A DNA stretch of 9,870 nt, taken from assembly GCA_017536845.1 (NCBI GenBank), contig JAFWCP010000062.1:1-9870 (forward strand), read 5' to 3'. Both the position numbers and the translations under genes were made by a program. Positions 1-5,942 of this stretch are shown here, one piece after another; the stretch's first letter is position 1, and every line of letters begins with the position of its first letter. The notes beneath the pieces were generated by a model. The model was not told the origin of the DNA and did not search any database. It worked only from the letters and a program-made list of their open reading frames with translations. This DNA comes from Solobacterium sp. (lineage in GTDB: Bacteria; Bacillota_I; Bacilli_A; Erysipelotrichales; Erysipelotrichaceae).

Positions 1-219
1 AGCAACAGCATGATCTCCATGCTGAAGGAAACCTCCATGGCTGCGACCATCACGGTGATGGAGATGTTCCGGCAGGCGCAGGTGATCAACGGCCGCGTGT
101 ATGAGTCCCTGGGTCTGTATGTGGAGGTGGCGCTGATTTACCTGCTGTTCTGCACCGTGCTGACATGGCTGCAGAGGCGGATTGAGAAGCGGCTGAGCAG
201 GTATGATACGAAGGAGTAA
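1..219 (+). CDS. Polar amino acid ABC transporter permease, C-terminal part (5' end outside window)
   Basis: This is the last 72 residues of an inner-membrane permease of the HisM/GlnP type, open from the first base and ending at TAA 217-219. The residues L-K-E-T-S near the start, followed by A-A-T-I-T-V, match the cytoplasmic loop seen in amino acid permeases (family pattern LKDTSLASVITV). In this family that loop contacts the ATPase. A hydrophobic stretch (roughly 123-180) is the last membrane helix, and a basic tail (RRIEKRLSR) follows. Only 5 bases separate it from the ATPase gene, whose ribosome binding site AAGGAG (211-216) overlaps the stop codon, so the two are co-transcribed and probably coupled. 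The family call rests on the short motif plus the neighbours. The exact substrate cannot be read from this fragment. Confidence 0.85.
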   Translation, partial: SNSMISMLKETSMAATITVMEMFRQAQVINGRVYESLGLYVEVALIYLLFCTVLTWLQRRIEKRLSRYDTKE

Positions 220-224
220 GGGTT

Positions 225-983
225 ATGGCACTGCTGGAAATCAGGAATATTCATAAAGCCTTCGGGAACAATGAGATCCTCAGAGGGATTGATCTGACTG
301 TCAACAAGGGTGATGTCATTGCCGTGCTGGGGCCTTCGGGTTCCGGCAAGACGACTTTCCTGCGCTGTATCAACTATCTGGAAACAGCCGACAGGGGGGA
401 GATGACCTTCCTTGACAAGACATATGACCTGGCGCATACATCCCATCATGATATCGCCGAAATCAGAAAGAAGACCGGTTTTGTCTTTCAGAGCTACAAC
501 CTCTTCCGCAACAAGACGGCCCTGGAAAATGTCACCCTGGGCCTGACGGCTGCCCGGAAGATGAAAAAGGAAGCGGCCGTGGAAAGAGGCATGTACCTGC
601 TGGAACGGGTCGGCTTAAAGGATCGGGCGGACCATTATCCCGCCCAGCTGTCCGGCGGCCAGCAGCAAAGGGTCGGCATTGCCAGAGCCCTGGCTGCCAG
701 TCCCGATATCATCTATTTTGATGAGCCAACATCCGCCCTGGATCCGGAGCTGATCGGGGAAGTGCTGCTGGTCATGAAGCAGCTGGCTGAAAGCGGCATG
801 ACGATGATCGTCGTGACCCATGAGATGGATTTCGCGAAGAATGTCAGTTCCCGCGTCGTCTTCATGGAAGGCGGCGTGATTGTGGAAGAAGGCACGTCTG
901 ACGAGATCTTCAACCACCCGAAAAAAGAAAGAACAAGAGAATTCCTGCGGATGGAACAGACATCCGTACTGCAAACGTTTTAG
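225..983 (+). CDS. Polar amino acid ABC transporter ATP-binding protein
   Basis: This 252-residue ATPase powers amino acid uptake through the adjacent permease, on the cytoplasmic face of the membrane. All nucleotide-binding motifs are intact: Walker [10 protein letters not shown] at residues 36-44, Q-loop FVFQSYNLF around 85-93, signature LSGGQQQR from residue 142, Walker [14 protein letters not shown] with D166 and catalytic E167, and the H-loop histidine at 199. The length and the [12 protein letters not shown] stretch are typical of the GlnQ/HisP/TcyC group. The ATG at 225 has AAGGAG at 211-216, 8 bases upstream. The stop is TAG (981-983), which overlaps the AGGAGG of the next gene. Nothing is missing, so the ATPase should be functional even though the binding protein downstream is interrupted. 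GlnQ-, ArtP- and TcyC-type proteins cannot be separated from sequence by eye, so no symbol is given. Confidence 0.95.
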   Translation: MALLEIRNIHKAFGNNEILRGIDLTVNKGDVIAVLGPSGSGKTTFLRCINYLETADRGEMTFLDKTYDLAHTSHHDIAEIRKKTGFVFQSYNLFRNKTALENVTLGLTAARKMKKEAAVERGMYLLERVGLKDRADHYPAQLSGGQQQRVGIARALAASPDIIYFDEPTSALDPELIGEVLLVMKQLAESGMTMIVVTHEMDFAKNVSSRVVFMEGGVIVEEGTSDEIFNHPKKERTREFLRMEQTSVLQTF

Positions 984-996
984 GAGGAAAAGAAAC

Positions 997-1797
997 ATGA
1001 ACAAAGGACTGAAACTGATGACTGCTGCCTTGACGGCACTGGCACTGACTGGCTGCAGCCAGAACGCTTCGACTGCCTCTTCCGCGGCAAAAGACCACCT
1101 GGCCAGAATCCAGTAAGCCGGCAAGATCATTGTCGGCCTGGAGGGTGACTGGCAGCCGTTCTCTTTTGAAGACGACAACGGAAACATCATCGGTTATGAT
1201 ACCGAGGTTGCCAAGGAGATCGCGAAGAGGATCGGCGTGGAAGCGGAAATCACCCCGACAGCCTGGGAAGGCCTGCTGGCCGGCCTGGATTCCGGTGTGT
1301 TTGACATGGTCGTCAACGGCGTTGACATCACCCCTGACCGACAGGAGACATTCGACTTCTCCGATGCCTATGCCTATGACAAGACCGTTCTGATCGTGCG
1401 TGATGACAACACGGAAATTACGAAGTTTGAAGACCTCAACGGAAAAACGACTTCCAACTCCATCGGCTCATCCTATATGGAAATGGGTGAAGCCTACGGC
1501 GCAACCGTCAAGGGCGTAGATACGCTGGCAGAAACCCTCGAGCTTGTGAAAAACGGCACGGTGGACGCAACCATCAATGCCAATACATCCTTCCAGGACT
1601 ACATGAACACAGCCGGCGGCCCGTTCAAGGTTGTTGCGGAATCTGATACTGTCCTGTACGGCATCCCGCTGAAGAAAGGCGCTGATAACGCATCTTTCCT
1701 GGCCGCCGTCAACAAGGTGCTCAGCGAAATGCGTGCTGACGGCACCCTGGCCCAGCTTTCCGAAAAGTACTTCGGCGCCGACCTGACCAACGAATAA
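997..1797 (+). pseudogene. Amino acid ABC transporter substrate-binding lipoprotein, interrupted by an in-frame TAA
   Basis: Read through the stop, this is a 266-codon family 3 solute-binding protein. The ATG at 997 has AGGAGG at 983-988. Residues 1-20 form a lipoprotein signal peptide ending in lipobox LTGC (Cys20), followed by a Ser/Ala/Asn linker. At 1114-1116 the 40th codon is TAA, and the same frame continues with the expected domain: KIIVGLEGDWQPFSFED, then the ligand-carboxylate arginine region TPDRQETFDFS (around 1336-1368), to TAA at 1795-1797. Related proteins commonly have Glu at this point (pattern ARI-x-E-x-G), so a single G-to-T change (GAA to TAA) would explain the lesion. I see no frameshift or other stop. 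As written, the first part is a 39-residue exported stub. The rest could only start internally (for example GTG 1237), without a signal peptide or the first strand of the fold. The GLEG...PFSFED and TPDRQ segments resemble cystine-type binding proteins (FliY/TcyA), which is a weak inference. Alternatives are a sequencing error or stop-codon readthrough. Confidence 0.75.
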
Positions 1798-1809
1798 GCA
1801 AAAGGAAAC

Positions 1810-1860
1810 AGGAACTGCAGGATCCCTGGCATGAACAGGGAGAACGCAGTTCCTTTTATT
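1810..1860 (+). terminator. Rho-independent terminator of the ABC transporter operon
   Basis: The 9-base arm AGGAACTGC (1810-1818) pairs with GCAGTTCCT (1846-1854), and TTTTATT follows at 1854-1860. Within the loop a second helix forms, TCCCTG (1823-1828) with CAGGGA (1836-1841). It starts 12 bases after the binding-protein stop codon. It isolates the transporter operon from the ribosomal protein operon. Confidence 0.85.
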
Positions 1861-2188
1861 GTGCCTGCATAAAGATGAAGCAATCCTGGGGAACCTTCCA
1901 TCACCGACGTGTATTCCCGGCTGCCGTCCTGCCCGGGATCCGGACAAGGCGTTAAGGATCATTTTGGCCAAAGCGTCCTGAGATACAGGCATATAAAAGT
2001 GTTTCGGAAAGTGAGAAGAGGATGCGGAAGGGAAAAACAGCAGGATTTCCTTTTGTTGCATGCGCAACCATCTCAAAAAACGTCAGAAACCGCAATATAA
2101 AATTACGCACTTATATCCGCCGTGTGAATAAAAAACGCACGAACCGGCCCGCCGGCTTCTTAATATATCTAAATAAGGAAGGAATCAT
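1861..2188 (+). other. Intergenic stretch with no convincing gene
   Basis: Open frames here are short, lack a credible start with a ribosome binding site, and show no recognisable protein. What can be seen are small inverted repeats: TCCCGG/CCGGGA at 1915-1920 and 1933-1938, GTTGC-ATGC-GCAAC at 2055-2068, and CCGG/CCGG at 2144-2155. None has a terminator-like T run on the + strand. From about 2095 the sequence becomes A/T-rich in patches. It may be decayed coding sequence or simple spacer between two operons. Confidence 0.6.
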
Positions 2189-2251
2189 ATGCTCGGAAAA
2201 GGGTTTTCAAAGCGCTTACATTCTGCCGATGAAAAAAACCGAAATTTTTGA
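2189..2251 (+). CDS. Possible 20-residue leader-type peptide (speculative)
   Basis: The ATG at 2189 is preceded by a good ribosome binding site, AAGGAAGGA (2175-2183). It opens a 20-codon frame rich in Lys, Arg, Phe and Asn that ends in TGA at 2249-2251, just upstream of the S10 promoter. I do not recognise the peptide and see no clear promoter for it. The frame overlaps the cre-like site and the A/T-rich promoter flank, so its sequence may be constrained by those signals instead. The ribosome binding site is the only positive evidence. Confidence 0.2.
   Translation: MLGKGFSKRLHSADEKNRNF
2207..2220. promoter_or_regulatory. cre-like sequence (possible CcpA site)
   Basis: The 14-mer TCAAAGCGCTTACA fits the catabolite-response consensus TGWAANCGNTNWCA at every constrained position except the second (C for G). 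It is centred about 83 bases upstream of the predicted S10 transcription start, a position where CcpA activates rather than blocks some promoters in Bacillus. The consensus is loose, so chance occurrence is quite possible. Confidence 0.3.
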
Positions 2252-2290
2252 GAAATAATGCTTGCAATGCTTGCAGGGGTGGTATATAAT
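2242..2290 (+). promoter_or_regulatory. Main promoter of the S10-spc ribosomal protein operon
   Basis: The -10 box TATAAT (2285-2290) is perfect. TTGCAA (2262-2267) lies exactly 17 bases upstream as the -35 box and matches TTGACA at four of six positions. Directly before it, AAATTTTTGAGAAATAAT (2242-2259) resembles an UP element with an A-tract (2253-2255) in the proximal position; this is usual for strongly expressed ribosomal operons. Transcription should start near 2296-2298. There is no extended -10 TG. The -35 box lies inside a tandem 9-base repeat. Confidence 0.85.
2258..2275. repeat. Tandem 9-base direct repeat over the -35 box
   Basis: ATGCTTGCA occurs twice back to back (2258-2266 and 2267-2275). 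The -35 box TTGCAA spans the junction of the two copies. The second copy carries another TTGCA, but only 8 bases from the -10 box, so it cannot act as a -35 for the same -10. Confidence 0.9.
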
Positions 2291-2296
2291 CACATG

Positions 2297-2420
2297 GCTA
2301 CGCAAAGACCGCGGGAGGTTGCCGGCACGCTGAAATGCGTTGTCATAGCAGCGCGATAACCGGGGAATTTCCGCGCAGCGATCCCGAAGAAAAGGGAGTG
2401 AATATAAGGAGGAAAAATTC
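2297..2420 (+). promoter_or_regulatory. Structured 5' leader of the S10 operon (candidate autoregulatory RNA)
   Basis: About 124 nt lie between the predicted start and the S10 ATG. Hand folding gives an outer stem CGCGGGA (2310-2316) with TTCCGCG (2369-2375, one G-U pair). It continues as GGTT (2317-2320) with AACC (2358-2361), leaving a one-sided bulge at 2362-2368. Inside is a hairpin, CGCTG (2328-2332) with CAGCG (2349-2353), extended by ATG/CAT (2335-2337 and 2344-2346). A small hairpin TCCC/GGGA follows (2382-2385 and 2394-2397), then the ribosome binding site AAGGAGG (2406-2412). No T run follows any stem, so simple intrinsic attenuation is not indicated. In E. coli the S10 leader is the target of L4. 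Whether this leader binds a ribosomal protein is inference. Confidence 0.6.
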
Positions 2421-2732
2421 ATGGCAAAGAACTCAGTAAGAATTCGTTTGAAGGCTTACGAGAACAGGAGTCTGGACGCAGCGAGCGAAAAGATCGTCAA
2501 TACTGCTAACAGCCACGGCGCACAGAAGATCGTCGGTCCTGTTCCCCTGCCGACAGAGCGTGAAGTCATCACAGTTCTCCGCGCTGTCCACAAGTACAAG
2601 GATTCTCGTGAACAGTTCGAGATCCGCACACACAAAAGACTGATTGAAATCATCGGCCCGTCCCCTGAGACCATCGACGCATTGAGCAGACTGGATCTCC
2701 CGAGCGGTGTTGATATCGAAATCAAGCTCTAA
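2421..2732 (+). CDS. rpsJ: 30S ribosomal protein S10
   Basis: S10 is a protein of the 30S head; as NusE it also takes part in NusB-dependent antitermination complexes. The 103 residues are full length for the family. The conserved core is plain: IRLKAY at 8-13, GPVPLPTE at 39-46, the long stretch [20 protein letters not shown] (53-72), and the C-terminus [11 protein letters not shown]. The ATG at 2421 follows AAGGAGG (2406-2412) with 8 bases between. It is the first gene of the operon, directly behind the structured leader. A minor departure is YENRSLD at 13-19, where Bacillus has YDHRILD. No lesions are seen. Confidence 0.98.
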   Translation: MAKNSVRIRLKAYENRSLDAASEKIVNTANSHGAQKIVGPVPLPTEREVITVLRAVHKYKDSREQFEIRTHKRLIEIIGPSPETIDALSRLDLPSGVDIEIKL

Positions 2733-2757
2733 GAAAGGAACCAGGTGAATAGAAATT

Positions 2758-3447
2758 ATGAAAGCTATTTTAGGACGTAAGGTCGGTATGACCCAGGTCT
2801 TCACAGCTGAAGGCAATCTGATTCCTGTCACAGTCATTGAAGTCAAGCCGAATGTTGTACTGCAGAAGAAGACAATGGAGAAGGACGGCTATGAAGCTCT
2901 CCAGCTCGGTTATGAGGATGTGAAGGAATCACGTTCCAACAAGCCGCAGATCGGACATGCTGCAAAGGCTGGTACAGCTCCGAAGAAGTACATCAAGGAA
3001 GTCAAGTGCGATGAAATGAAGGATCTGGAAGTCGGCGCTGAAGTCAAGGTTGATCTGTTCAAGGCAGGCGACATGGTTGACATTCAGGGTACTTCCAAGG
3101 GTCACGGCTATACCGGTACCATCAAGCGTTACGGCGCTCACCGCGGACCGGAAACACACGGCGGCTCCAAGAACGTCAGACACATCGGTTCTCTGGCTAC
3201 GACAGGACGCAACAACGGCCGTATCGAGAAGAACACACCGATGCCGGGTCATCATGGTGTCTACACAACAACAAACCAGAACCTCACAGTCATCAAGGTT
3301 GATACAACCGATAACTACATGCTGGTCAAGGGCAACGTTCCGGGACCGAGAAAAGGTCTGGTCATGATCAAGACGACAGTCAAGCCCGTTAAGGAAATCG
3401 CTCCGGTTGAACTGATCTCCTATGCGGCTGCTGAAGAAGCTGAATAA
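2758..3447 (+). CDS. rplC: 50S ribosomal protein L3
   Basis: L3 is an early 50S assembly protein whose internal extension reaches the peptidyl transferase centre. The start KAILGRKVGMTQVF and the blocks GTSKGHGYTGTIKR (111-124) and KGNVPGPRKG (191-200) identify the family. At 229 residues it is about 20 longer than the Bacillus protein; the extra length is an acidic, alanine-rich tail (210-229). The internal loop (about 135-167) is unusual: most bacteria have a Gly-Ser-Arg-rich segment ending in PGRMG or AGQMG, whereas this protein reads GGSKNVRHIGSLATTGRNNG and then MPGHHG. The glutamine methylated by PrmB in E. coli is not present. The start ATG is 9 bases after AGGTGA (2743-2748), a weaker site than those of its neighbours. 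It lies 25 bases after rpsJ. Confidence 0.97.
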   Translation: MKAILGRKVGMTQVFTAEGNLIPVTVIEVKPNVVLQKKTMEKDGYEALQLGYEDVKESRSNKPQIGHAAKAGTAPKKYIKEVKCDEMKDLEVGAEVKVDLFKAGDMVDIQGTSKGHGYTGTIKRYGAHRGPETHGGSKNVRHIGSLATTGRNNGRIEKNTPMPGHHGVYTTTNQNLTVIKVDTTDNYMLVKGNVPGPRKGLVMIKTTVKPVKEIAPVELISYAAAEEAE

Positions 3448-3465
3448 GTCTTTTGGGAGGAAAAA

Positions 3466-4095
3466 ATGACGAAGTTAAATGTATTGAACCTGGCCGGTGA
3501 AGTCACAGGCGAAATCGAAGTCAGCGATGAGGTCTTCAACAGAGAACCGAATCAGCAGGCGATGTTCGATGCCATCCTGACCTATCAGGCCGGTCTGAGA
3601 CAGGGAACACATTCCACAAAGACAAGAGCGTTTGTTTCCGGAACCGGCAAGAAGCCGTTCCGTCAGAAGGGTACAGGCCGTGCCCGTCAGGGTTCCACCC
3701 GCGCCACACAGTGGAGACACGGTGCGATCGCGTTCGGTCCGCATTCCAGAAAGTACAACCTCAAGATGAACCGTAAGGTCCGCCGCCTTGCCCTGCAGTC
3801 CGCATTAAGCGAAAAGCAGCAGGAAGGCAGCATGGTTGTTCTTGAAAACCTGGTCTTCGGTGAAATCAAGACCAAGAAGGCCGTTGAGGTCATGGACAAG
3901 CTCAGCCTCGACCGCAAGACACTGTTCGTTGCTTCGTTTGACGAAGACTTCGACAATGCATATCTGTCCTTCAGAAACATCCCGAACGCACTGGTTGTTA
4001 CAGTTCCCGAACTGAATGTTTACGATATCGTCAATGCGGACAAGATCGTATTTACAAAGACAGCTGCTGAAAGAGCAGGGGAGGATCTCATCTGA
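3466..4095 (+). CDS. rplD: 50S ribosomal protein L4
   Basis: L4 binds 23S rRNA domain I, and its long loop lines the peptide exit tunnel; in E. coli it also represses its own operon through the S10 leader. The 209 residues are normal length. The tunnel loop is recognisable as KKPFRQKGTGRARQGS (62-77), followed by QWRHGAIAFGP (82-92) and the KVRRLALQSALSEK helix. Compared with the Bacillus pattern SPQWRGGGVVFGP, residues after the loop differ (AT before QWR, HGA instead of GGG). The C-terminal block NVYDIVNADKIVFTK is typical. GGGAGG (3455-3460) sits 5 bases before the ATG. The TGA stop shares its A with the rplW start, giving TGATG at 4093-4097. Confidence 0.97.
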   Translation: MTKLNVLNLAGEVTGEIEVSDEVFNREPNQQAMFDAILTYQAGLRQGTHSTKTRAFVSGTGKKPFRQKGTGRARQGSTRATQWRHGAIAFGPHSRKYNLKMNRKVRRLALQSALSEKQQEGSMVVLENLVFGEIKTKKAVEVMDKLSLDRKTLFVASFDEDFDNAYLSFRNIPNALVVTVPELNVYDIVNADKIVFTKTAAERAGEDLI

Positions 4096-4382
4096 TGAGC
4101 GCACGTGATATCATCATCCGTCCGATCGTTACGGAAAAAACAAACATGCTGGGTGCTGAAAACAAGGTCACATTTGAAGTCAGCAAGAGCGCTAACAAGG
4201 TGTCTGTTGCACAGGCAATCAAGGAAATCTACGATGTAAAGCCGCTCAGCGTCAACATCGTGAATGTCCGTCCTAAGACAAAGAGACTGGGCCGCTTCGT
4301 CGGCAAGACAGCCGGTCTCAAGAAGGCGATCGTCAAGTTCAAAGACGGCGAGATGATCGACATCTTCGACGTAGAGGGTTAA
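4095..4382 (+). CDS. rplW: 50S ribosomal protein L23
   Basis: L23 sits at the exit of the peptide tunnel and forms part of the docking site for trigger factor and the signal recognition particle. The 95 residues are full length. RPIVTEKT (9-16) is the family's N-terminal signature and contains the acidic residue used for chaperone docking. EIYDVKPLSVNIVNVRPKTKR (44-64) and KKAIVKFKDGEMIDIF (76-91) complete the fold. The start overlaps the rplD stop by one base. Its ribosome binding site AGGGGAGG (4077-4084) lies inside the rplD coding region, so translation is very likely coupled to that of L4. Confidence 0.97.
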   Translation: MSARDIIIRPIVTEKTNMLGAENKVTFEVSKSANKVSVAQAIKEIYDVKPLSVNIVNVRPKTKRLGRFVGKTAGLKKAIVKFKDGEMIDIFDVEG

Positions 4383-4398
4383 TCCCTGGCGTCACATA

Positions 4399-4417
4399 TC
4401 GGAGACAGCGACTCCGG
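4399..4417 (+). other. Small hairpin in the rplW-rplB spacer
   Basis: CGGAG (4400-4404) pairs with CTCCG (4412-4416), with a possible extra T-G pair outside and a 7-base loop. It lies in the 66-base gap between rplW and rplB, the largest gap in the cluster. No T run follows, so it is not a terminator. It could be a processing or stability element, or have no function. Confidence 0.35.
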
Positions 4418-4448
4418 ACAAGAAAAACAATAAGGAAGGTAAATTACA

Positions 4449-5282
4449 ATGGCTATCATTAAGTATAAGCCGACCAGCAACGGACGCAGAAACATGAGCA
4501 CGCTGAGCCGCGCCAACATCACGAAGCAGAAGCCTGAAAAGAGCCTGCTTGCTCCGCTGAACAAGAAGGCCGGCAGAAACAACACTGGTCGCATCACCGT
4601 CCGTCATCAGGGCGGCGGCGTAAAGCAGAATTACAGAATCATCGACTTCAAGAGAAACAAGGATAACGTCCCGGGCAAGGTTGCGGCAGTCGAATACGAC
4701 CCGAACCGTAATGCCAACATCGCCCTGATCAACTATGTTGACGGCGAAAAGCGTTATATCATCCACCCTGAAAACCTGAATGTAGGCGATACAATCGTTT
4801 CCGGCGAAGCAGTCGACATCAAGGTCGGCAACGCGATGGAACTGAGAAACATCCCTGATGGTACATTCGTACATAACATTGAACTTCAGCCTGGCAAGGG
4901 CGGCCAGATGGCAAGAGCTGCCGGCTGCTCCGCTCAGATCCTCGGTTCTGAAGGCGGGTTCGTAACAGTTCGTCTTTCCTCCGGTGAGGTCAGAAGAGTC
5001 CGCGGCAACTGCCGTGCAACCATCGGTGTTGTCGGCAACGGCGACTACTCCCTGGTCAACTGGGGCAAGGCAGGCAGAAACAGATGGAGAGGCATCCGCC
5101 CGACCGTCAGAGGTTCAGCGATGAACCCTGTCGATCACCCGCATGGTGGTGGCGAAGGCCGTGCTCCGATCGGCCGTACAGCGCCGAGCACACCTTGGGG
5201 CAGGAAAGCCATGGGTGTCAAGACACGCAAGCCTAAGAACAAGTCCAACAAGTACATTGTAAGAAGACGCAATGGGAAATAA
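4449..5282 (+). CDS. rplB: 50S ribosomal protein L2
   Basis: L2 is among the most conserved 50S proteins, needed for subunit association and close to the peptidyl transferase centre. The 277 residues are normal length. Clear family blocks are [17 protein letters not shown] (53-69), [19 protein letters not shown] (141-159), [20 protein letters not shown] (214-233) and the C-terminus [10 protein letters not shown]. His230 in [10 protein letters not shown] corresponds to the functionally important His229 of E. coli. The ATG at 4449 follows AAGGAAGG (4432-4439). The gene lies 66 bases after rplW and 20 bases before rpsS. No oddities are seen. Confidence 0.98.
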   Translation: MAIIKYKPTSNGRRNMSTLSRANITKQKPEKSLLAPLNKKAGRNNTGRITVRHQGGGVKQNYRIIDFKRNKDNVPGKVAAVEYDPNRNANIALINYVDGEKRYIIHPENLNVGDTIVSGEAVDIKVGNAMELRNIPDGTFVHNIELQPGKGGQMARAAGCSAQILGSEGGFVTVRLSSGEVRRVRGNCRATIGVVGNGDYSLVNWGKAGRNRWRGIRPTVRGSAMNPVDHPHGGGEGRAPIGRTAPSTPWGRKAMGVKTRKPKNKSNKYIVRRRNGK

Positions 5283-5302
5283 GCTGAAAGGAGAAATTGG
5301 TA

Positions 5303-5578
5303 ATGTCAAGAAGCATTAAGAAAGGCCCTTTCTGTGATGAACACCTGATGAAAAAGGTTGAAGCACTCAATGCGGCAAATAAGAAAGATGTCATCAAGAC
5401 ATGGTCCCGCCGTTCAACGATTTTCCCTAACTTCGTTGAACACACCTTCGCTGTTTACAACGGCAAGGAACATGTACCTGTCTATGTAACTGAAGACATG
5501 GTCGGCCATAAGCTCGGTGAGTTTGTTCCCACCAGAAAGTACGGCGGCCACGGCGATAACAAGGATAAGAGAGGCTGA
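5303..5578 (+). CDS. rpsS: 30S ribosomal protein S19
   Basis: S19 belongs to the 30S head, where it pairs with S13 near the A-site tRNA. The 91 residues begin SRSIKKGPF and contain the family signature block [20 protein letters not shown] followed by [12 protein letters not shown] chose the ATG at 5303 because AAAGGAG (5287-5293) lies 9 bases upstream and the protein then starts MSRS like its relatives. The TTG at 5297 is in frame but only 3 bases from that site. The end ([12 protein letters not shown]) is slightly rearranged relative to the usual FKGHAADDKKTRR, but the length is normal. Confidence 0.97.
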   Translation: MSRSIKKGPFCDEHLMKKVEALNAANKKDVIKTWSRRSTIFPNFVEHTFAVYNGKEHVPVYVTEDMVGHKLGEFVPTRKYGGHGDNKDKRG

Positions 5579-5593
5579 TAGGAGGAACCACAA

Positions 5594-5929
5594 ATGGATG
5601 TAAAGTCAACAGCGAAGACAGTTCGCCATACACCGCGCAAGGTTCGCCTCGTTCTCGATCTGATCAGAGGCAAGAGTGTTGATGAAGCGCTCGCGATCCT
5701 CGAGTTCACACCGAACCACGCAGCTGCAGCTATTCATAAGGTTGTCAAGACAGCCGCTGCCGATGCTACACATAACTTCAACCTTGATGCAGACAAGCTC
5801 TATGTCAAGGAATGCTACGCAAACGAAGGAATCACTCTTAAGAGATTCATGCCCCGCGCCAAGGGCAGCGCTTCTCAGATTCTGAAGAGAACAAGCCACA
5901 TCACAGTTGTGGTTTCCGACGAGAGATAA
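5594..5929 (+). CDS. rplV: 50S ribosomal protein L22
   Basis: L22 binds 23S rRNA early in assembly; its long beta-hairpin lines the exit tunnel beside L4 and is a site of macrolide-resistance changes. The 111 residues show the starting helix [15 protein letters not shown] (13-27), [18 protein letters not shown] (41-58), and the hairpin region [20 protein letters not shown] (82-101), which has the usual PRAKG-A turn and no insertion or deletion. AGGAGG (5580-5585) precedes the ATG by 8 bases and begins right after the rpsS stop. The stop codon TAA is part of the rpsC ribosome binding site. Confidence 0.97.
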   Translation: MDVKSTAKTVRHTPRKVRLVLDLIRGKSVDEALAILEFTPNHAAAAIHKVVKTAAADATHNFNLDADKLYVKECYANEGITLKRFMPRAKGSASQILKRTSHITVVVSDER

Positions 5930-5942
5930 GGAAGGTACAGAT

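Noticed and set aside
1114..1116. TAA read as a sense codon (altered genetic code or selenocysteine-like recoding)
   Set aside because: TAA ends many intact genes in this window, including most ribosomal protein genes, so reassignment is excluded. No recoding element is evident after it.
615..1190. Long minus-strand open frame opposite the ATPase and binding-protein genes
   Set aside because: It is antisense to clearly conserved ABC transporter sequence, its translation shows no recognisable family, and it has no convincing ribosome binding site.
1468..2076. 202-codon minus-strand open frame spanning the binding-protein gene end, the terminator and the intergenic region
   Set aside because: Its product is unrecognisable, and it runs through the terminator hairpin and antisense to the conserved binding-protein domain. 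It looks like a shadow of GC-rich codon use.
2144..2165. CCGG-CCCG-CCGG followed by TTCTTAATAT as a terminator
   Set aside because: The stem is only 4 bases and the following run is not T-rich enough. No gene ends shortly before it.
1909..2258. Plus-strand open frames at 1909-2100 and 2022-2258
   Set aside because: There is no good ribosome binding site at either start, composition is odd, and the frame runs into the promoter region. No known protein is suggested.
1861..2420. tRNA, CRISPR, insertion sequence or other mobile element in the intergenic region
   Set aside because: I saw no cloverleaf-like arms with a TTCGA-type loop, no regularly spaced repeats, and no terminal inverted repeats or transposase fragments.
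5907..5942. Upstream in-frame extension of rpsC
   Set aside because: It overlaps rplV. The ATG at 5943 has a proper ribosome binding site and gives the conserved MGQKV start.
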